This document shows, piece by piece, positions 56,680 through 64,000 of a stretch of 64,000 nt of DNA (within the stretch, counting starts at the first letter, position 1; each line of letters starts with the position of its first letter). Source of the DNA: Prescottella soli (lineage in GTDB: Bacteria; Actinomycetota; Actinomycetes; Mycobacteriales; Mycobacteriaceae); the NCBI RefSeq assembly GCF_040024445.1, contig NZ_CP157276.1, positions 1,116,001-1,180,000 on the forward strand. Reading direction: 5' to 3'. The notes beneath the pieces are model-generated. The model saw only the letters and a list, made by a program, of their open reading frames with translations. It had not been told where the DNA came from and ran no database searches. A program made the translations under genes and the position numbers.

Positions 56680-57177
56680 TCAGACGGGCGCGGCGGCCAA
56701 CTGCGCGAGCATCGCGAGGTTGGCCGCCATGCCGTCACGCCACACGCTCAACCGGCGGGCCACGATCGCACCCTCCTTGTCCGGGTGCTTGTCGATGAAA
56801 TCGGAGAGCGGGGATCGTCCGGTGCCCACCTTGGCCCACTGCCGAACGATGGAGCCGTCGCCGTCGGATTCGACCTCGAAGCCCCAGACAGCCAGGGGCG
56901 CTTCGACCGAGCCCACGCACCACACCCAACGTCGACCGGCCTCGACCTCCACGACCTCGGATTCGGTCTGCCACTCCCCCATCTGCGGGTTGGCGTTGTA
57001 TCCGCGGAACCGGGCGCCGAGGGCGACACCCGTTGCCCCGTCGAGCCACTCGACCCGCTGCAGTTCGCCGTCGGCACGGGTGGGCAGTTCGATGTCGGTG
57101 ACCAGCGCCCACGCCTGCTCGGGACTGCACGACAGACGTTCGACGACCTCGACGGTGGGGGTGTCGCGCAGACGCAT
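56680..57177 (-). CDS. SRPBCC (polyketide cyclase-type) protein
   Basis: This 165-residue START-like fold begins TVEVVERLSCSPEQAWALVTDIELP in part and includes GARFRGYN and GRRWVWCVGSVEAPLAVWGFEV in part, typical of polyketide cyclase/dehydrase-type proteins. It ends in a long helix (VWRDGMAANLAMLAQLAA). Ligand and role are unknown. It is read alone, after the structured region 57202-57266. Confidence 0.87.
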   Translation of the reverse strand: MRLRDTPTVEVVERLSCSPEQAWALVTDIELPTRADGELQRVEWLDGATGVALGARFRGYNANPQMGEWQTESEVVEVEAGRRWVWCVGSVEAPLAVWGFEVESDGDGSIVRQWAKVGTGRSPLSDFIDKHPDKEGAIVARRLSVWRDGMAANLAMLAQLAAAPV

Positions 57178-57210
57178 GAGGCTCCTTCAGTTTCGGGTTC
57201 GCGGTTCGGA

Positions 57211-57248
57211 GGTGACGCAACGCCGATGCTCCGGCACGCTGCGTCACC
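57211..57248 (-). repeat. Nested inverted repeats after the small secreted protein gene
   Basis: GGTGACGCA (57211-57219) pairs with TGCGTCACC (57240-57248). An outer pair CGGTTCG (57202-57208) and CGAACCG (57260-57266) encloses it and overlaps the stop region of the secreted-protein gene. On the minus strand this looks like a terminator or leader structure between the two genes. Confidence 0.5.
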
Positions 57249-57256
57249 CCACGCGG

Positions 57257-57469
57257 TCACGAACCGAAGATCAGCAACTGCGAAACACTGCCGAAGAGGT
57301 TCATCAGAAAGGCGAGACCTTCTAGGGACGCCATACCGAGTGGGCGCAGCGCCTCCGGCCAATCCGCAAACGGGTCCGGCGGAGGCGGGGTCGCGCTCGC
57401 GACACCGCCGCCCACGAACAACAACACACCCACTAATGCGACGACTGCTGTAGCTCTGGTCCGGTTCAT
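57257..57469 (-). CDS. Small secreted protein, 70 residues
   Basis: This protein has a signal peptide (core at about residues 8-24, ASA cleavage site near 26) and a mature part of about 44 residues: a Pro-rich start (TPPPPDPFADW) and a hydrophobic, amphipathic C-terminal half (about 45-68). No Cys. No family recognised. The C-terminal helix is the kind that sits in or on a membrane, so a small outer-envelope or pore-type peptide is one option. ATG at 57469. It follows the SWIM gene by 31 bases on the same strand. Confidence 0.65.
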   Translation of the reverse strand: MNRTRATAVVALVGVLLFVGGGVASATPPPPDPFADWPEALRPLGMASLEGLAFLMNLFGSVSQLLIFGS

Positions 57470-57500
57470 GTCCCATCTATCCGACCAGACGGTCCGAACG

Positions 57501-58304
57501 TTAACGCCGACGCCGGAACCCGCTCCCCAGCGCGCGGTAACACTCGTCGAGGTCACGCAGCGCCGCGGCCACGTCGGCCTCCTCCTCGACTCCCGCGCGC
57601 AACACCTTGCGCAGCAGCGTCGCATCGAGATCATCCGGGGCCGAAGCAAATTCGATCTCCGGCAGTTGCGCGTACCGCACGTCGTCGCCGAAGTGGTCGT
57701 GATCGGCGTCGGGGCCGGTTTCCTCGTCCTCGCCGCCGACGGCCCGCATCAGCGTGTCGAGGTGGAGTCCGCGCACCGTGAGCATCGTGGTCGGGTCGCG
57801 GTCGACACGCTCGGCCAGCAGGTACGCGACGGCGGCGACGTGCTTGCAGGGCCACCCGGGATCGGGGCACGTGCAGTCGAAGTCGAGCTCGCGTCCGCCG
57901 TCGGGCAGCAGCATCGGCGCCAGTTCCTGCGGCACCGACCCGGCGGCGAGCGCGGCGAGCGTACCCGGTGTCGACCGGATCGTGTCGACCAGTTCGGCGG
58001 TGTGCTCCTCGTCGAGGGTGCTCAGCGTCAGGACCGCGGTGAACGGCGCGATCTGGCTGCCCTGCACCTCGCCGGTGACACGACCGGCTGCGATGTCGAG
58101 CGCGATCACCTGCCCGCCGCGGGCGTAGGTGCGGCCCCGGCTGAGTCGACCGGTGTCGCCGACGCGTTCGAGCGCTTCGATCAGCGCGCGCCCCCACCAG
58201 CCGCGCGCGAACGCGCCCCGCTTGGACGCGGATTCGACGCCGCCGACCACGGGGCGGCGCTTGCCGAAGGCGCTGAAGTCCGGACGACCCCGTTGTGGAC
58301 TCAT
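57501..58304 (-). CDS. SWIM zinc-finger protein, HelZ partner (Rv2102-like)
   Basis: This 267-residue protein carries a SWIM zinc site CxCx6CxH: Cys144, Cys146, Cys153 and His155 in CTCPDPGWPCKH. The N-terminal part has FSAFGKRRPV and RGWWGRALIEALERV, and the acidic C-terminal end has EDEETGPDADHDH. The ATG overlaps the helicase stop by four bases (ATGA), the same pairing as Rv2101-Rv2102. SWIM proteins often assist SNF2-type helicases in DNA or RNA work. Confidence 0.9.
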   Translation of the reverse strand: MSPQRGRPDFSAFGKRRPVVGGVESASKRGAFARGWWGRALIEALERVGDTGRLSRGRTYARGGQVIALDIAAGRVTGEVQGSQIAPFTAVLTLSTLDEEHTAELVDTIRSTPGTLAALAAGSVPQELAPMLLPDGGRELDFDCTCPDPGWPCKHVAAVAYLLAERVDRDPTTMLTVRGLHLDTLMRAVGGEDEETGPDADHDHFGDDVRYAQLPEIEFASAPDDLDATLLRKVLRAGVEEEADVAAALRDLDECYRALGSGFRRRR

Positions 58305-61108
58305 TCGCCCACCGCCTCGTCGCCGAGGATCAACAGGTCGTGCAGTTGGTCCGCACTCATCTCGGTGATCCACTTCTCGCCGGTTCCGATCGCGAGGTCC
58401 GCGAGTTCCTGCTTGTTCGAGATCATCGCGTCGATGCGCTCCTCGAGCGTCCCGACGCACACCAGTTTGCGCACCTGGACGTCACGCCGCTGCCCGATCC
58501 GGAACGCACGATCCGTCGCCTGGTTCTCGACCGCCGGGTTCCACCACCGGTCCAGGTGCACAACGTGATTGGCAGCGGTGAGGTTCAGGCCGGTACCGCC
58601 GGCCTTGAGGGAGAGCAGCATGATCGGCGGGCCGTCGTCGCTCTGGAACCGCTCGACCATCCGGTCGCGTCGCGCCTTGGGGACGCCACCGTGCAGGAAG
58701 GGCACGTCCACCCCGAACCGCTCGGCCAGGTACGGCTCCACCAGGTCGCCGAACTCCCGGAACTGTGTGAACAGCAGCGCCCGTTCCCCGTCGGCGGTCA
58801 CCGAATCGAGGATGTCCTCGACCAGGCCGAGCTTGCCGGACCGGTGCCGCCCGCGGCGCAGCACCCCGGACGCGTCGCCGAGGAAATGCGCGGGATGGTT
58901 GCACACCTGCTTGAGCCGGGTGAGCGCCGAGAGCACCGCGCCCTTGCGCTGCATGCCCTCGGTGTCCTTGATCTTCTTCAGCATGTCGTCGACCACGGCC
59001 CGGTACAGCGCGGCCTGCTCGACCGTCAGGTTGGCCCGCACCGTCATCTCCTGCTTCTCCGGCAGATCGGAGATGACGGAGGGGTCGGTCTTGACCCGAC
59101 GCAGGATGAACGGTGACGTCACCGCTCGCAGTCGCGTCACCGCGGCCTCGTCCTGCTCCCGCTCGATCGGTACCGCGAACCGGGCGCGGAAAGCCTGTGG
59201 ACTGCCGAGCATTCCACGGTTGGCGAAGTCGAGGATCGACCGCAGCTCGTCGAGCCGGTTCTCCACCGGTGTGCCCGTGAGGGCGATGCGGTGTTCGGCC
59301 GGGATGCTGCGCGCGGCGCGGGCCTGCGCGGTCGCGGAGTTCTTGATGTGCTGCGCCTCGTCCAGCACCACCCGGCGCCACGTCTGCTCCCCCAGCGCGG
59401 CGGCGTCGCGCGCGAGCAGCGAGTAGGTCGTGATGAACAGGTCGCTGGATCGGACCGCGGTCGCCAGGTCCTCGCCGCGGCTGCGATCGGCTCCGTGGTG
59501 GACGTGGACGCGCAGGCCGGGCACGAACCTGGCGGCCTCGCGCTGCCAGTTTCCGACCACCGACATCGGGGACACCAACAGCGTCGGCTTGTCGGATCGC
59601 TCGTGCGCGAGCAGCGCCAGCAGTTGCAACGTCTTGCCGAGGCCCATGTCGTCGGCGAGGACGGCGCCGAGTCCCGTCTCGCTCATGAACGCCAGCCAGT
59701 CCAGACCCCGCTGCTGGTAGTGCCGCAGCTCTGCCCGCAGACCGGGCGGCGTCGGTACCGGCGACGGCTCGAGGGTGCCGTCGAGCAGCGTGCCGACCCA
59801 GCCGGTGGCGTTGACCTCGTCGACCGGGACGGGCGGCCGTTCCGCCTCCGTCAGCTGCCCCAGCAGGCCTCCGAGCGTCCCCTCGTTCGCGGAATTACGC
59901 TGCGTCACATAGCGGGCCGCCTGCGCGAGCACGGTGGCGTCGGCCTGCACCCACTGCCCACGCAACCGCACCAGGTCGCTCTGGGTGTCCGCGAGCCGTG
60001 TCAGCTCGTCCGGGGTGAGGACGATGTCGCCGAGTGCGAGTTCCCAGTCGTACCCGACGATCTCGTTCATGCCGACGGCGCGGTCCTCGGCGGCGGCCGG
60101 CACCGGTGGCGAGGACACCTTCACCCGCAGCGACGGCGATGCGGCCGCCCACGCACGCGGCAGCAGCAAGGCGATCCCGGCGTGCTCGAGCGCCCGGGCC
60201 CCGTGCAGCACCAGGTCGGTGACCACCGCGGTCGGGAGCAGCAGATCGAGGCTGTCCGGATCGGTGGGCAGGTCGCGCAGCCGCGGGTACGCCGCGACTG
60301 CGGCACCCAACTTCCGGACCGCGATCTCGAGCAACCGGGATTCCGTGCGGTGCAACCGGATCGGCGCGGGCGCCTCACCCTCGGGTCGCAGGCACACCTG
60401 CAGGCGCCACAGTGCGTCGTCGGCGAGGTCGGACTCGTCGCCCTCCCCGAGTTCGGGTTCGAGCAGCCGCAGCACCAACTCGGGCTCGTCGGCCGTGAGG
60501 CTCTCGCGCCACGCGTCGAGACCGCTGGCCATCCGATGGTTGCCGCCCTCGTACGGTTCGCCGCGGAGCAGCGCCCGCAGCAGCGGATGCTCCGAGTCCC
60601 GGTCGCCGAGCAGCTCCCGGACCACCGCGTCGGTCAGTTCGGCGACGAAGTCGTCGAGGATCTCGCGGGGGCCGCCCTCGAACCGCTGCACGGGCGGCAT
60701 CGCCGCCGACAACTCGGCCAGCCACGCCCGCTGACGTTCACCGCCCAGCAGCCGCCACCGCGGCCACCAGTGCCCCTCCGCCCTGTACAGCTCGGGCACG
60801 ACGCGGCCGGCACGCGCCCACCGTTCGACACCGCGCGCCACGTGCGCCAGGTACCGCAGATCGCCCGAGACGTGCGGGGCGTCGTCCGGGACGGCGAGCA
60901 GGACGTCGGCCGCCTCGGCGGGCGCGAGCGCCAGAACCGGCACCCGCTGCGACTGCACCCCGACCGGTCCGGGGACCTGCACGGTGTGGTGGCGACGGAA
61001 ACGGCGCCGCAGCACCCGGCCGAGCGGCTCGGGCAGATCGGGCAGCTCGGACTCCGGGCCTCGCCACAGCAAGAGGCCCGCGCCCGGCGACCAGAGCCCG
61101 TGCAGCAT
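58301..61108 (-). CDS. helZ: SNF2-family helicase, HelZ-like
   Basis: This 935-residue protein has an N-terminal bacterial-specific region (about 1-450) and a C-terminal SNF2 ATPase. Walker A is in DDMGLGKTLQ (about 485-494), the DEAQ box in VVLDEAQHIKN (about 580), TGTPVENRL follows, and helicase C has LLFTQFREFGD and VHLDRWWNPAVENQATDRAFRIGQ in part. It translocates on double-stranded DNA; the cellular role is unknown. The ATG at 61108 (MLHGLWSPGAG) fits the family start, though ATG 61117 three codons earlier is possible. It is read away from the small plus-strand gene at 61199. Confidence 0.92.
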   Translation of the reverse strand: MLHGLWSPGAGLLLWRGPESELPDLPEPLGRVLRRRFRRHHTVQVPGPVGVQSQRVPVLALAPAEAADVLLAVPDDAPHVSGDLRYLAHVARGVERWARAGRVVPELYRAEGHWWPRWRLLGGERQRAWLAELSAAMPPVQRFEGGPREILDDFVAELTDAVVRELLGDRDSEHPLLRALLRGEPYEGGNHRMASGLDAWRESLTADEPELVLRLLEPELGEGDESDLADDALWRLQVCLRPEGEAPAPIRLHRTESRLLEIAVRKLGAAVAAYPRLRDLPTDPDSLDLLLPTAVVTDLVLHGARALEHAGIALLLPRAWAAASPSLRVKVSSPPVPAAAEDRAVGMNEIVGYDWELALGDIVLTPDELTRLADTQSDLVRLRGQWVQADATVLAQAARYVTQRNSANEGTLGGLLGQLTEAERPPVPVDEVNATGWVGTLLDGTLEPSPVPTPPGLRAELRHYQQRGLDWLAFMSETGLGAVLADDMGLGKTLQLLALLAHERSDKPTLLVSPMSVVGNWQREAARFVPGLRVHVHHGADRSRGEDLATAVRSSDLFITTYSLLARDAAALGEQTWRRVVLDEAQHIKNSATAQARAARSIPAEHRIALTGTPVENRLDELRSILDFANRGMLGSPQAFRARFAVPIEREQDEAAVTRLRAVTSPFILRRVKTDPSVISDLPEKQEMTVRANLTVEQAALYRAVVDDMLKKIKDTEGMQRKGAVLSALTRLKQVCNHPAHFLGDASGVLRRGRHRSGKLGLVEDILDSVTADGERALLFTQFREFGDLVEPYLAERFGVDVPFLHGGVPKARRDRMVERFQSDDGPPIMLLSLKAGGTGLNLTAANHVVHLDRWWNPAVENQATDRAFRIGQRRDVQVRKLVCVGTLEERIDAMISNKQELADLAIGTGEKWITEMSADQLHDLLILGDEAVGE

Positions 61109-61198
61109 GCGATCCATCCAACCAGGCCCCGCCGACATGCCTGGAGTTCGCCCCGCCACCAGGCCATACTGGGCCCAGACGGAAGTCTGGAGGCGGTC

Positions 61199-61516
61199 AT
61201 GCCGATCATGATTCAAGTCTTCGAACAGGTGTACTCGCCCAACACGCCGTGGCAGCAGCGCAAGGTCGCGTTCGTCGACGCCGATCACATCGTCGCGATG
61301 CGCCTCGACGGTCAGGCCGGGGTGTGGCTCGACGTCACCAAACACGGCGAATCGCACCGGCTGGCCACCACCGGGTCGCCGGAGCAGGCGATCTACTTCC
61401 TCCTGAGCATCTTCGGCAAGATCGCCGAATGCCGGCAGAACGGCGGCTCGTGGCTCATCGGCCACGACGGTGTCGACGCCGGCACGATCCACGCGGCGAA
61501 GTTCCCACACTCCTGA
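61199..61516 (+). CDS. Conserved-looking small protein of unknown function
   Basis: This 105-residue protein starts at an ATG with GGAGG six bases upstream. It begins MPIMIQVFEQVYSPNTPW, has alternating charged and hydrophobic stretches suggesting an alpha/beta fold, and one Cys (KIAECRQN). No signal peptide or membrane helix. It is divergent from the helicase gene (90 bases) and may share its promoter region. Not recognised. Confidence 0.75.
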   Translation: MPIMIQVFEQVYSPNTPWQQRKVAFVDADHIVAMRLDGQAGVWLDVTKHGESHRLATTGSPEQAIYFLLSIFGKIAECRQNGGSWLIGHDGVDAGTIHAAKFPHS

Positions 61517-61543
61517 CCGGCACCGTCCAATACATCGGCGGGA

Positions 61544-62035
61544 TCAACCTCCCGCGCGGTACCCGGGATGCACGTTGGGTGTGAGCTCGTGGCTCGCCGC
61601 GATCTTGTTCAGCAGGCTCGCGAGGGTGTCTCGTTCTTTCGCGGTGAGCGCTTTCGCCATGTCGGCTTCATGGGCGGCACCGACATGGCGCATCCGACCC
61701 ATGACCGCGTGCCCTTCGTCGGTGAGTTGAAGTTCGTAGATTCGCCGGTCGCGCGTGCTCCGCTCACGAGCGACCAGGCCCTTCTTCTCCAGTCCGTCGA
61801 TCAGAACGACGACGCGGCTCGGGGCGACGCCCAGCCTGTCCGCGAGAGCCTGCTGGCTGAGACCCGGCTCGGTGGCGATGAGTCTCAGGATCCCGACATC
61901 GCTGGGCTGCACGGAAAGAGCCTCCAATCGCTCCGCGAAGCGTGCCGCGGCGAAGGCTCCCACTTGGGAGAGCAGGAAGCTCACGGGAGGCGTGGCGAGG
62001 GGGTGTCGAGGCTTTTGCGTGGGGTCGGGCACCAC
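61544..62035 (-). CDS. MarR-family transcriptional regulator
   Basis: This 163-residue winged-helix protein has LSVQPSDVGILRLIATEPGLSQQALADRLGVAPSRV in part as its DNA-binding region, and the wing RERSTRDRRIYELQLT. GTG at 62035. It is divergent from an SDR-membrane protein-SGNH hydrolase operon, and a perfect dyad lies between, so it very probably represses that operon and itself. Confidence 0.92.
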   Translation of the reverse strand: MVPDPTQKPRHPLATPPVSFLLSQVGAFAAARFAERLEALSVQPSDVGILRLIATEPGLSQQALADRLGVAPSRVVVLIDGLEKKGLVARERSTRDRRIYELQLTDEGHAVMGRMRHVGAAHEADMAKALTAKERDTLASLLNKIAASHELTPNVHPGYRAGG

Positions 62036-62053
62036 ACAACGCTAGCGCAACTT

Positions 62054-62077
62054 AATCATTCACTGCTATGAATGATT
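62054..62077. promoter_or_regulatory. MarR-type operator before the SDR operon
   Basis: AATCATTCA (62054-62062) and TGAATGATT (62069-62077) are perfect 9-bp arms around a 6-base spacer. The dyad ends two bases before the SDR ATG at 62079 and lies 18 bases from the MarR start. It is AT-rich in GC-rich DNA. The position implies that the SDR message is leaderless or nearly so. Confidence 0.75.
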
Positions 62078-62078
62078 C

Positions 62079-62837
62079 ATGACAAATACTAAATCGCTGT
62101 CCGGTCACGTCGCCTTGGTCACCGGGGCATCGGGCTCCATCGGCGCCGAGGTCACCCGGACGCTCGCACGACTCGGTGCCGACGTCGCTGTTCACGGACG
62201 TACCCCAGCCGCTCTCGACGCGCTCGCCTCCGAGGTGCGCAGGGAGGGCGGCGCCAGCGCCGGCTACGTCGGAGATGTCAGTGACGCCGATCATCTCGCC
62301 GAGGTCGTAGCCGATGTGGCACAGAGACTCGGGCCGATCGACGTGCTCGTCACGCTCGCCGGCGGCGCCGGGGCGCCCGTTCCGACCGCGACCCTCGATC
62401 CCGATCGGTGGAGAAGTGTGATCGACACGGACCTGACGTCGGTGTTCCTCACCATTCGTGCGGTGCTCCCCGGGATGCTGGAGCGGGGCGGGGGGCGGAT
62501 CGTGACCGTCGCCTCGAGTGCCGGTCGTCGACCGTCCCAGGCAAACGCGGCCTACGCTGCCGCGAAAGCAGGCGTGGTCATGCTCACCGAGCACATCGCG
62601 AAGGAGTACGCAGAGTCGGCTGTCCGGGCCAACTGCGTGGCGCCCTCAATCATCGAAACCGCCGCACTGAACGAGCGCATACCTTCGCCACAGCTCGACG
62701 CGATTGCCGCCCGGGTACCTCTGGGCCGCATCGGACAGCCTGTCGACGTCGCCGAAGCGATCGCCTTTCTCGTCAGCGACCGCGCGTCGTGGATCACCGG
62801 GACAACTCTCGACGTCACAGGAGGAATGACGTTATGA
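62079..62837 (+). CDS. Short-chain dehydrogenase/reductase
   Basis: This 252-residue classical SDR has the loop TGASGSIG (15-22), the catalytic Ser in VASSAG, and YAAAK, ending TGTTLDVTGGMTL. No ribosome site precedes the ATG at 62079, and the operator runs to 62077, so translation is probably leaderless. It heads an operon with a membrane protein (ATGA overlap) and an SGNH hydrolase. Substrate unknown. Confidence 0.88.
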   Translation: MTNTKSLSGHVALVTGASGSIGAEVTRTLARLGADVAVHGRTPAALDALASEVRREGGASAGYVGDVSDADHLAEVVADVAQRLGPIDVLVTLAGGAGAPVPTATLDPDRWRSVIDTDLTSVFLTIRAVLPGMLERGGGRIVTVASSAGRRPSQANAAYAAAKAGVVMLTEHIAKEYAESAVRANCVAPSIIETAALNERIPSPQLDAIAARVPLGRIGQPVDVAEAIAFLVSDRASWITGTTLDVTGGMTL

Positions 62838-63538
62838 CCGCCACACTCACCAGTCCGCGGCGCCCCCGAACAGGGCCGCCGTTGCCGCCCATCGCGATCG
62901 CGACCGTCGCACTCTTCATAGCCTCGCTGATACTTCCGACAGTTCTCGCCGGAGGCGCGACCTACCCGTCCCCCTACTCCGACGAAGCCGCCATCGTCGA
63001 GTACTTCCGCGCCGATACCACCCCGGTCCTCGTCACGGCACTACTGCAGTTCGCCGCCGCGCTTCCGCTGGCGATCTTCGCGGCCACGGTGTCGGTGCGG
63101 CTGAACCGCCTCGGCGTCCGTGCGCCGGGGCCGACGATCGGTTTCGCGGGCGGGATTCTGGCCTCGGCGTCGATGGCCTCGTCGGCACTTTTCACCTGGG
63201 CTCTCACCCGGCCGGAGATCTTGGAAAGCACCGAGCTCGTGCGACTTGTGCACGACCTCGCGTTCATCACCGGCGGCCCCGGATTCATCGTGCCCAACGG
63301 CCTGCTCATCGCAGGAATCGCCGTGCCCGGTTTGATCGTTCGAATTCTGCCGCGCTGGCATGCCCGGGTAGGTCTCGGCATCGCCGGCCTCGCGATGTCG
63401 GCAACGCTGGCCGTCGCGCTTCCCGCGTTGTCGATCCTGCTCCCGATCGTGCGATTTACATCGCTGGCCTGGATCGTCGTGGCCGCGTTCGTCATTCCGA
63501 CCGAGACCCATGTCATCAACAGGAAGGACCAGAAATGA
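62834..63538 (+). CDS. Membrane protein with about six helices
   Basis: This 234-residue protein has predicted membrane segments at about 20-40, 65-88, 100-122, 135-175 (two) and 185-225. A loop after the first helix (PSPYSDEAAIVEYFRADTT) is conserved-looking and polar, of a kind seen in DUF4386-like actinobacterial membrane proteins. ATGA overlap with the SDR before and the hydrolase after shows one transcript. Function unknown. Confidence 0.75.
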   Translation: MTATLTSPRRPRTGPPLPPIAIATVALFIASLILPTVLAGGATYPSPYSDEAAIVEYFRADTTPVLVTALLQFAAALPLAIFAATVSVRLNRLGVRAPGPTIGFAGGILASASMASSALFTWALTRPEILESTELVRLVHDLAFITGGPGFIVPNGLLIAGIAVPGLIVRILPRWHARVGLGIAGLAMSATLAVALPALSILLPIVRFTSLAWIVVAAFVIPTETHVINRKDQK

Positions 63539-64000
63539 CCAACCCGATGCTCGAGAAACTCATCCGATTCCAGCGCCCCGAGCACACGCTGCCCTACGCT
63601 CGGAATCTGAGCGTTGAGACACTGTCCGGTATTTTCGGCACCGACGAGGACCAATATCGCTCCGTCCTCGAAGCCCTCGACGTCCAGCGCACGGAGGTGG
63701 CGGCCCGGCTCGCTGCCGACCCACAGGTCAGCGCACATCTCGAGAAGCTGCCGTTCGAACGGGGCGCGCGCCTGGTGGCCATCGGCGAGAGCACCACCGC
63801 CGACCGTCTTTCCTGGTTCGAGATTCTGCGCACGATCCTCGAAACACAGCGGCCTGATCTCGAGCTACGTTTCGCCAATCTTGCTGTCGCCGGCGCCACG
63901 AGCACGCAGATGCTCGCGGCGGTACCTGCGATCCGGCGGCAGTCCGCGGACTGGATGTTCTGCATGCTCGGCGGGAACGACTCCCAACGTCTGGGCTCTG
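63535..64000 (+). CDS. SGNH/GDSL-type hydrolase (partial, N-terminal part)
   Basis: 155 residues are visible before the window ends. An N-terminal helical region of about 75 residues precedes the esterase core. Block I reads AIGESTTADR (catalytic Ser86, GES in place of GDS), block II NLAVAGAT holds Gly120, and block III GGND (146-149) holds Asn148. The catalytic Asp-x-x-His lies beyond the end. It would hydrolyse esters in lipids or carbohydrates. It is the third gene of the MarR-controlled operon. Confidence 0.82.
   Translation, partial: MTNPMLEKLIRFQRPEHTLPYARNLSVETLSGIFGTDEDQYRSVLEALDVQRTEVAARLAADPQVSAHLEKLPFERGARLVAIGESTTADRLSWFEILRTILETQRPDLELRFANLAVAGATSTQMLAAVPAIRRQSADWMFCMLGGNDSQRLGS

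Noticed and set aside
59291-61516. A 741-codon plus-strand frame over the helicase gene
   Set aside because: It is a shadow frame; only its last 105 codons, starting at the ATG at 61199 with a ribosome site, are plausible as a gene.

Overview
The window is GC-rich actinobacterial chromosome, most likely from a mycolic-acid-containing member of the Nocardiaceae (Rhodococcus/Prescottella or a close relative). The gene order from argS at 17.7 kb leftwards to atpA (argS-lysA-hom-thrC-thrB-rho-rpmE-prfA-prmC-sua5-wecA-atpI-atpB-E-F-H-A) is the order I recall for Mycobacterium tuberculosis Rv1292-Rv1308. An Emb-type arabinosyltransferase and a WecA homologue point to an arabinogalactan cell wall. 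I see no insertion sequence, prophage, CRISPR array or plasmid-type gene, and nothing with base composition clearly unlike its surroundings.

Layout. 0-17.8 kb (minus strand): conserved core for amino-acid synthesis (Lys/Thr/Met), translation, transcription termination and ATP synthase, with one small secreted protein on the plus strand. 17.9-26.5 kb: a DUF3105/DUF305 envelope pair, tRNA-Arg(CCG), a membrane protein, an F420-type LLM oxidoreductase, the Emb arabinosyltransferase and an ArsR/SRPBCC pair. 26.5-37.3 kb: a sulfate-activation operon (cysD-cysNC-cysQ), an IclR regulator, and a three-gene operon (DUF1214 protein, SDR, PAPS-type sulfotransferase), followed by two hydrolases. 37.5-41.5 kb: a tight four-gene operon of a KAS III-like enzyme, an SDR, an APH-like kinase and a CaiB-type CoA transferase. 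41.7-43.8 kb: a 28-residue peptide gene, an MFS exporter and a MarR regulator. 43.9-50.6 kb: a valine catabolic operon (mmsA, two acyl-CoA dehydrogenases, hydroxyisobutyryl-CoA hydrolase, mmsB, enoyl-CoA hydratase). 50.8-64 kb: a Tat-exported sulfatase, an Ntn amidohydrolase, a lipoprotein hydrolase, several regulator/target pairs, a HelZ-like helicase with its SWIM partner, and a MarR-controlled SDR-membrane protein-SGNH hydrolase operon that runs off the end.

The most interesting part is 26.8-35.0 kb. CysD and CysNC make PAPS, CysQ removes the PAP product, and a PAPS-dependent sulfotransferase sits in the neighbouring operon. The two operons flank an IclR gene, and their promoters carry the same two palindromes (GGTACA-N4-TGTACC and a KstR-type TnnAACnnGTTnnA site) in mirrored order and nearly equal spacing. 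This suggests one co-regulated sulfation system. The DUF1214-SDR-sulfotransferase trio resembles Rv3531c-Rv3530c-Rv3529c of the mycobacterial cholesterol region, so the acceptor may be a steroid or lipid. CysQ here also carries an extra C-terminal domain. A third KstR-type site lies between atpI and atpB.

All functional calls come from reading sequence and recalled family knowledge. No database search was run.
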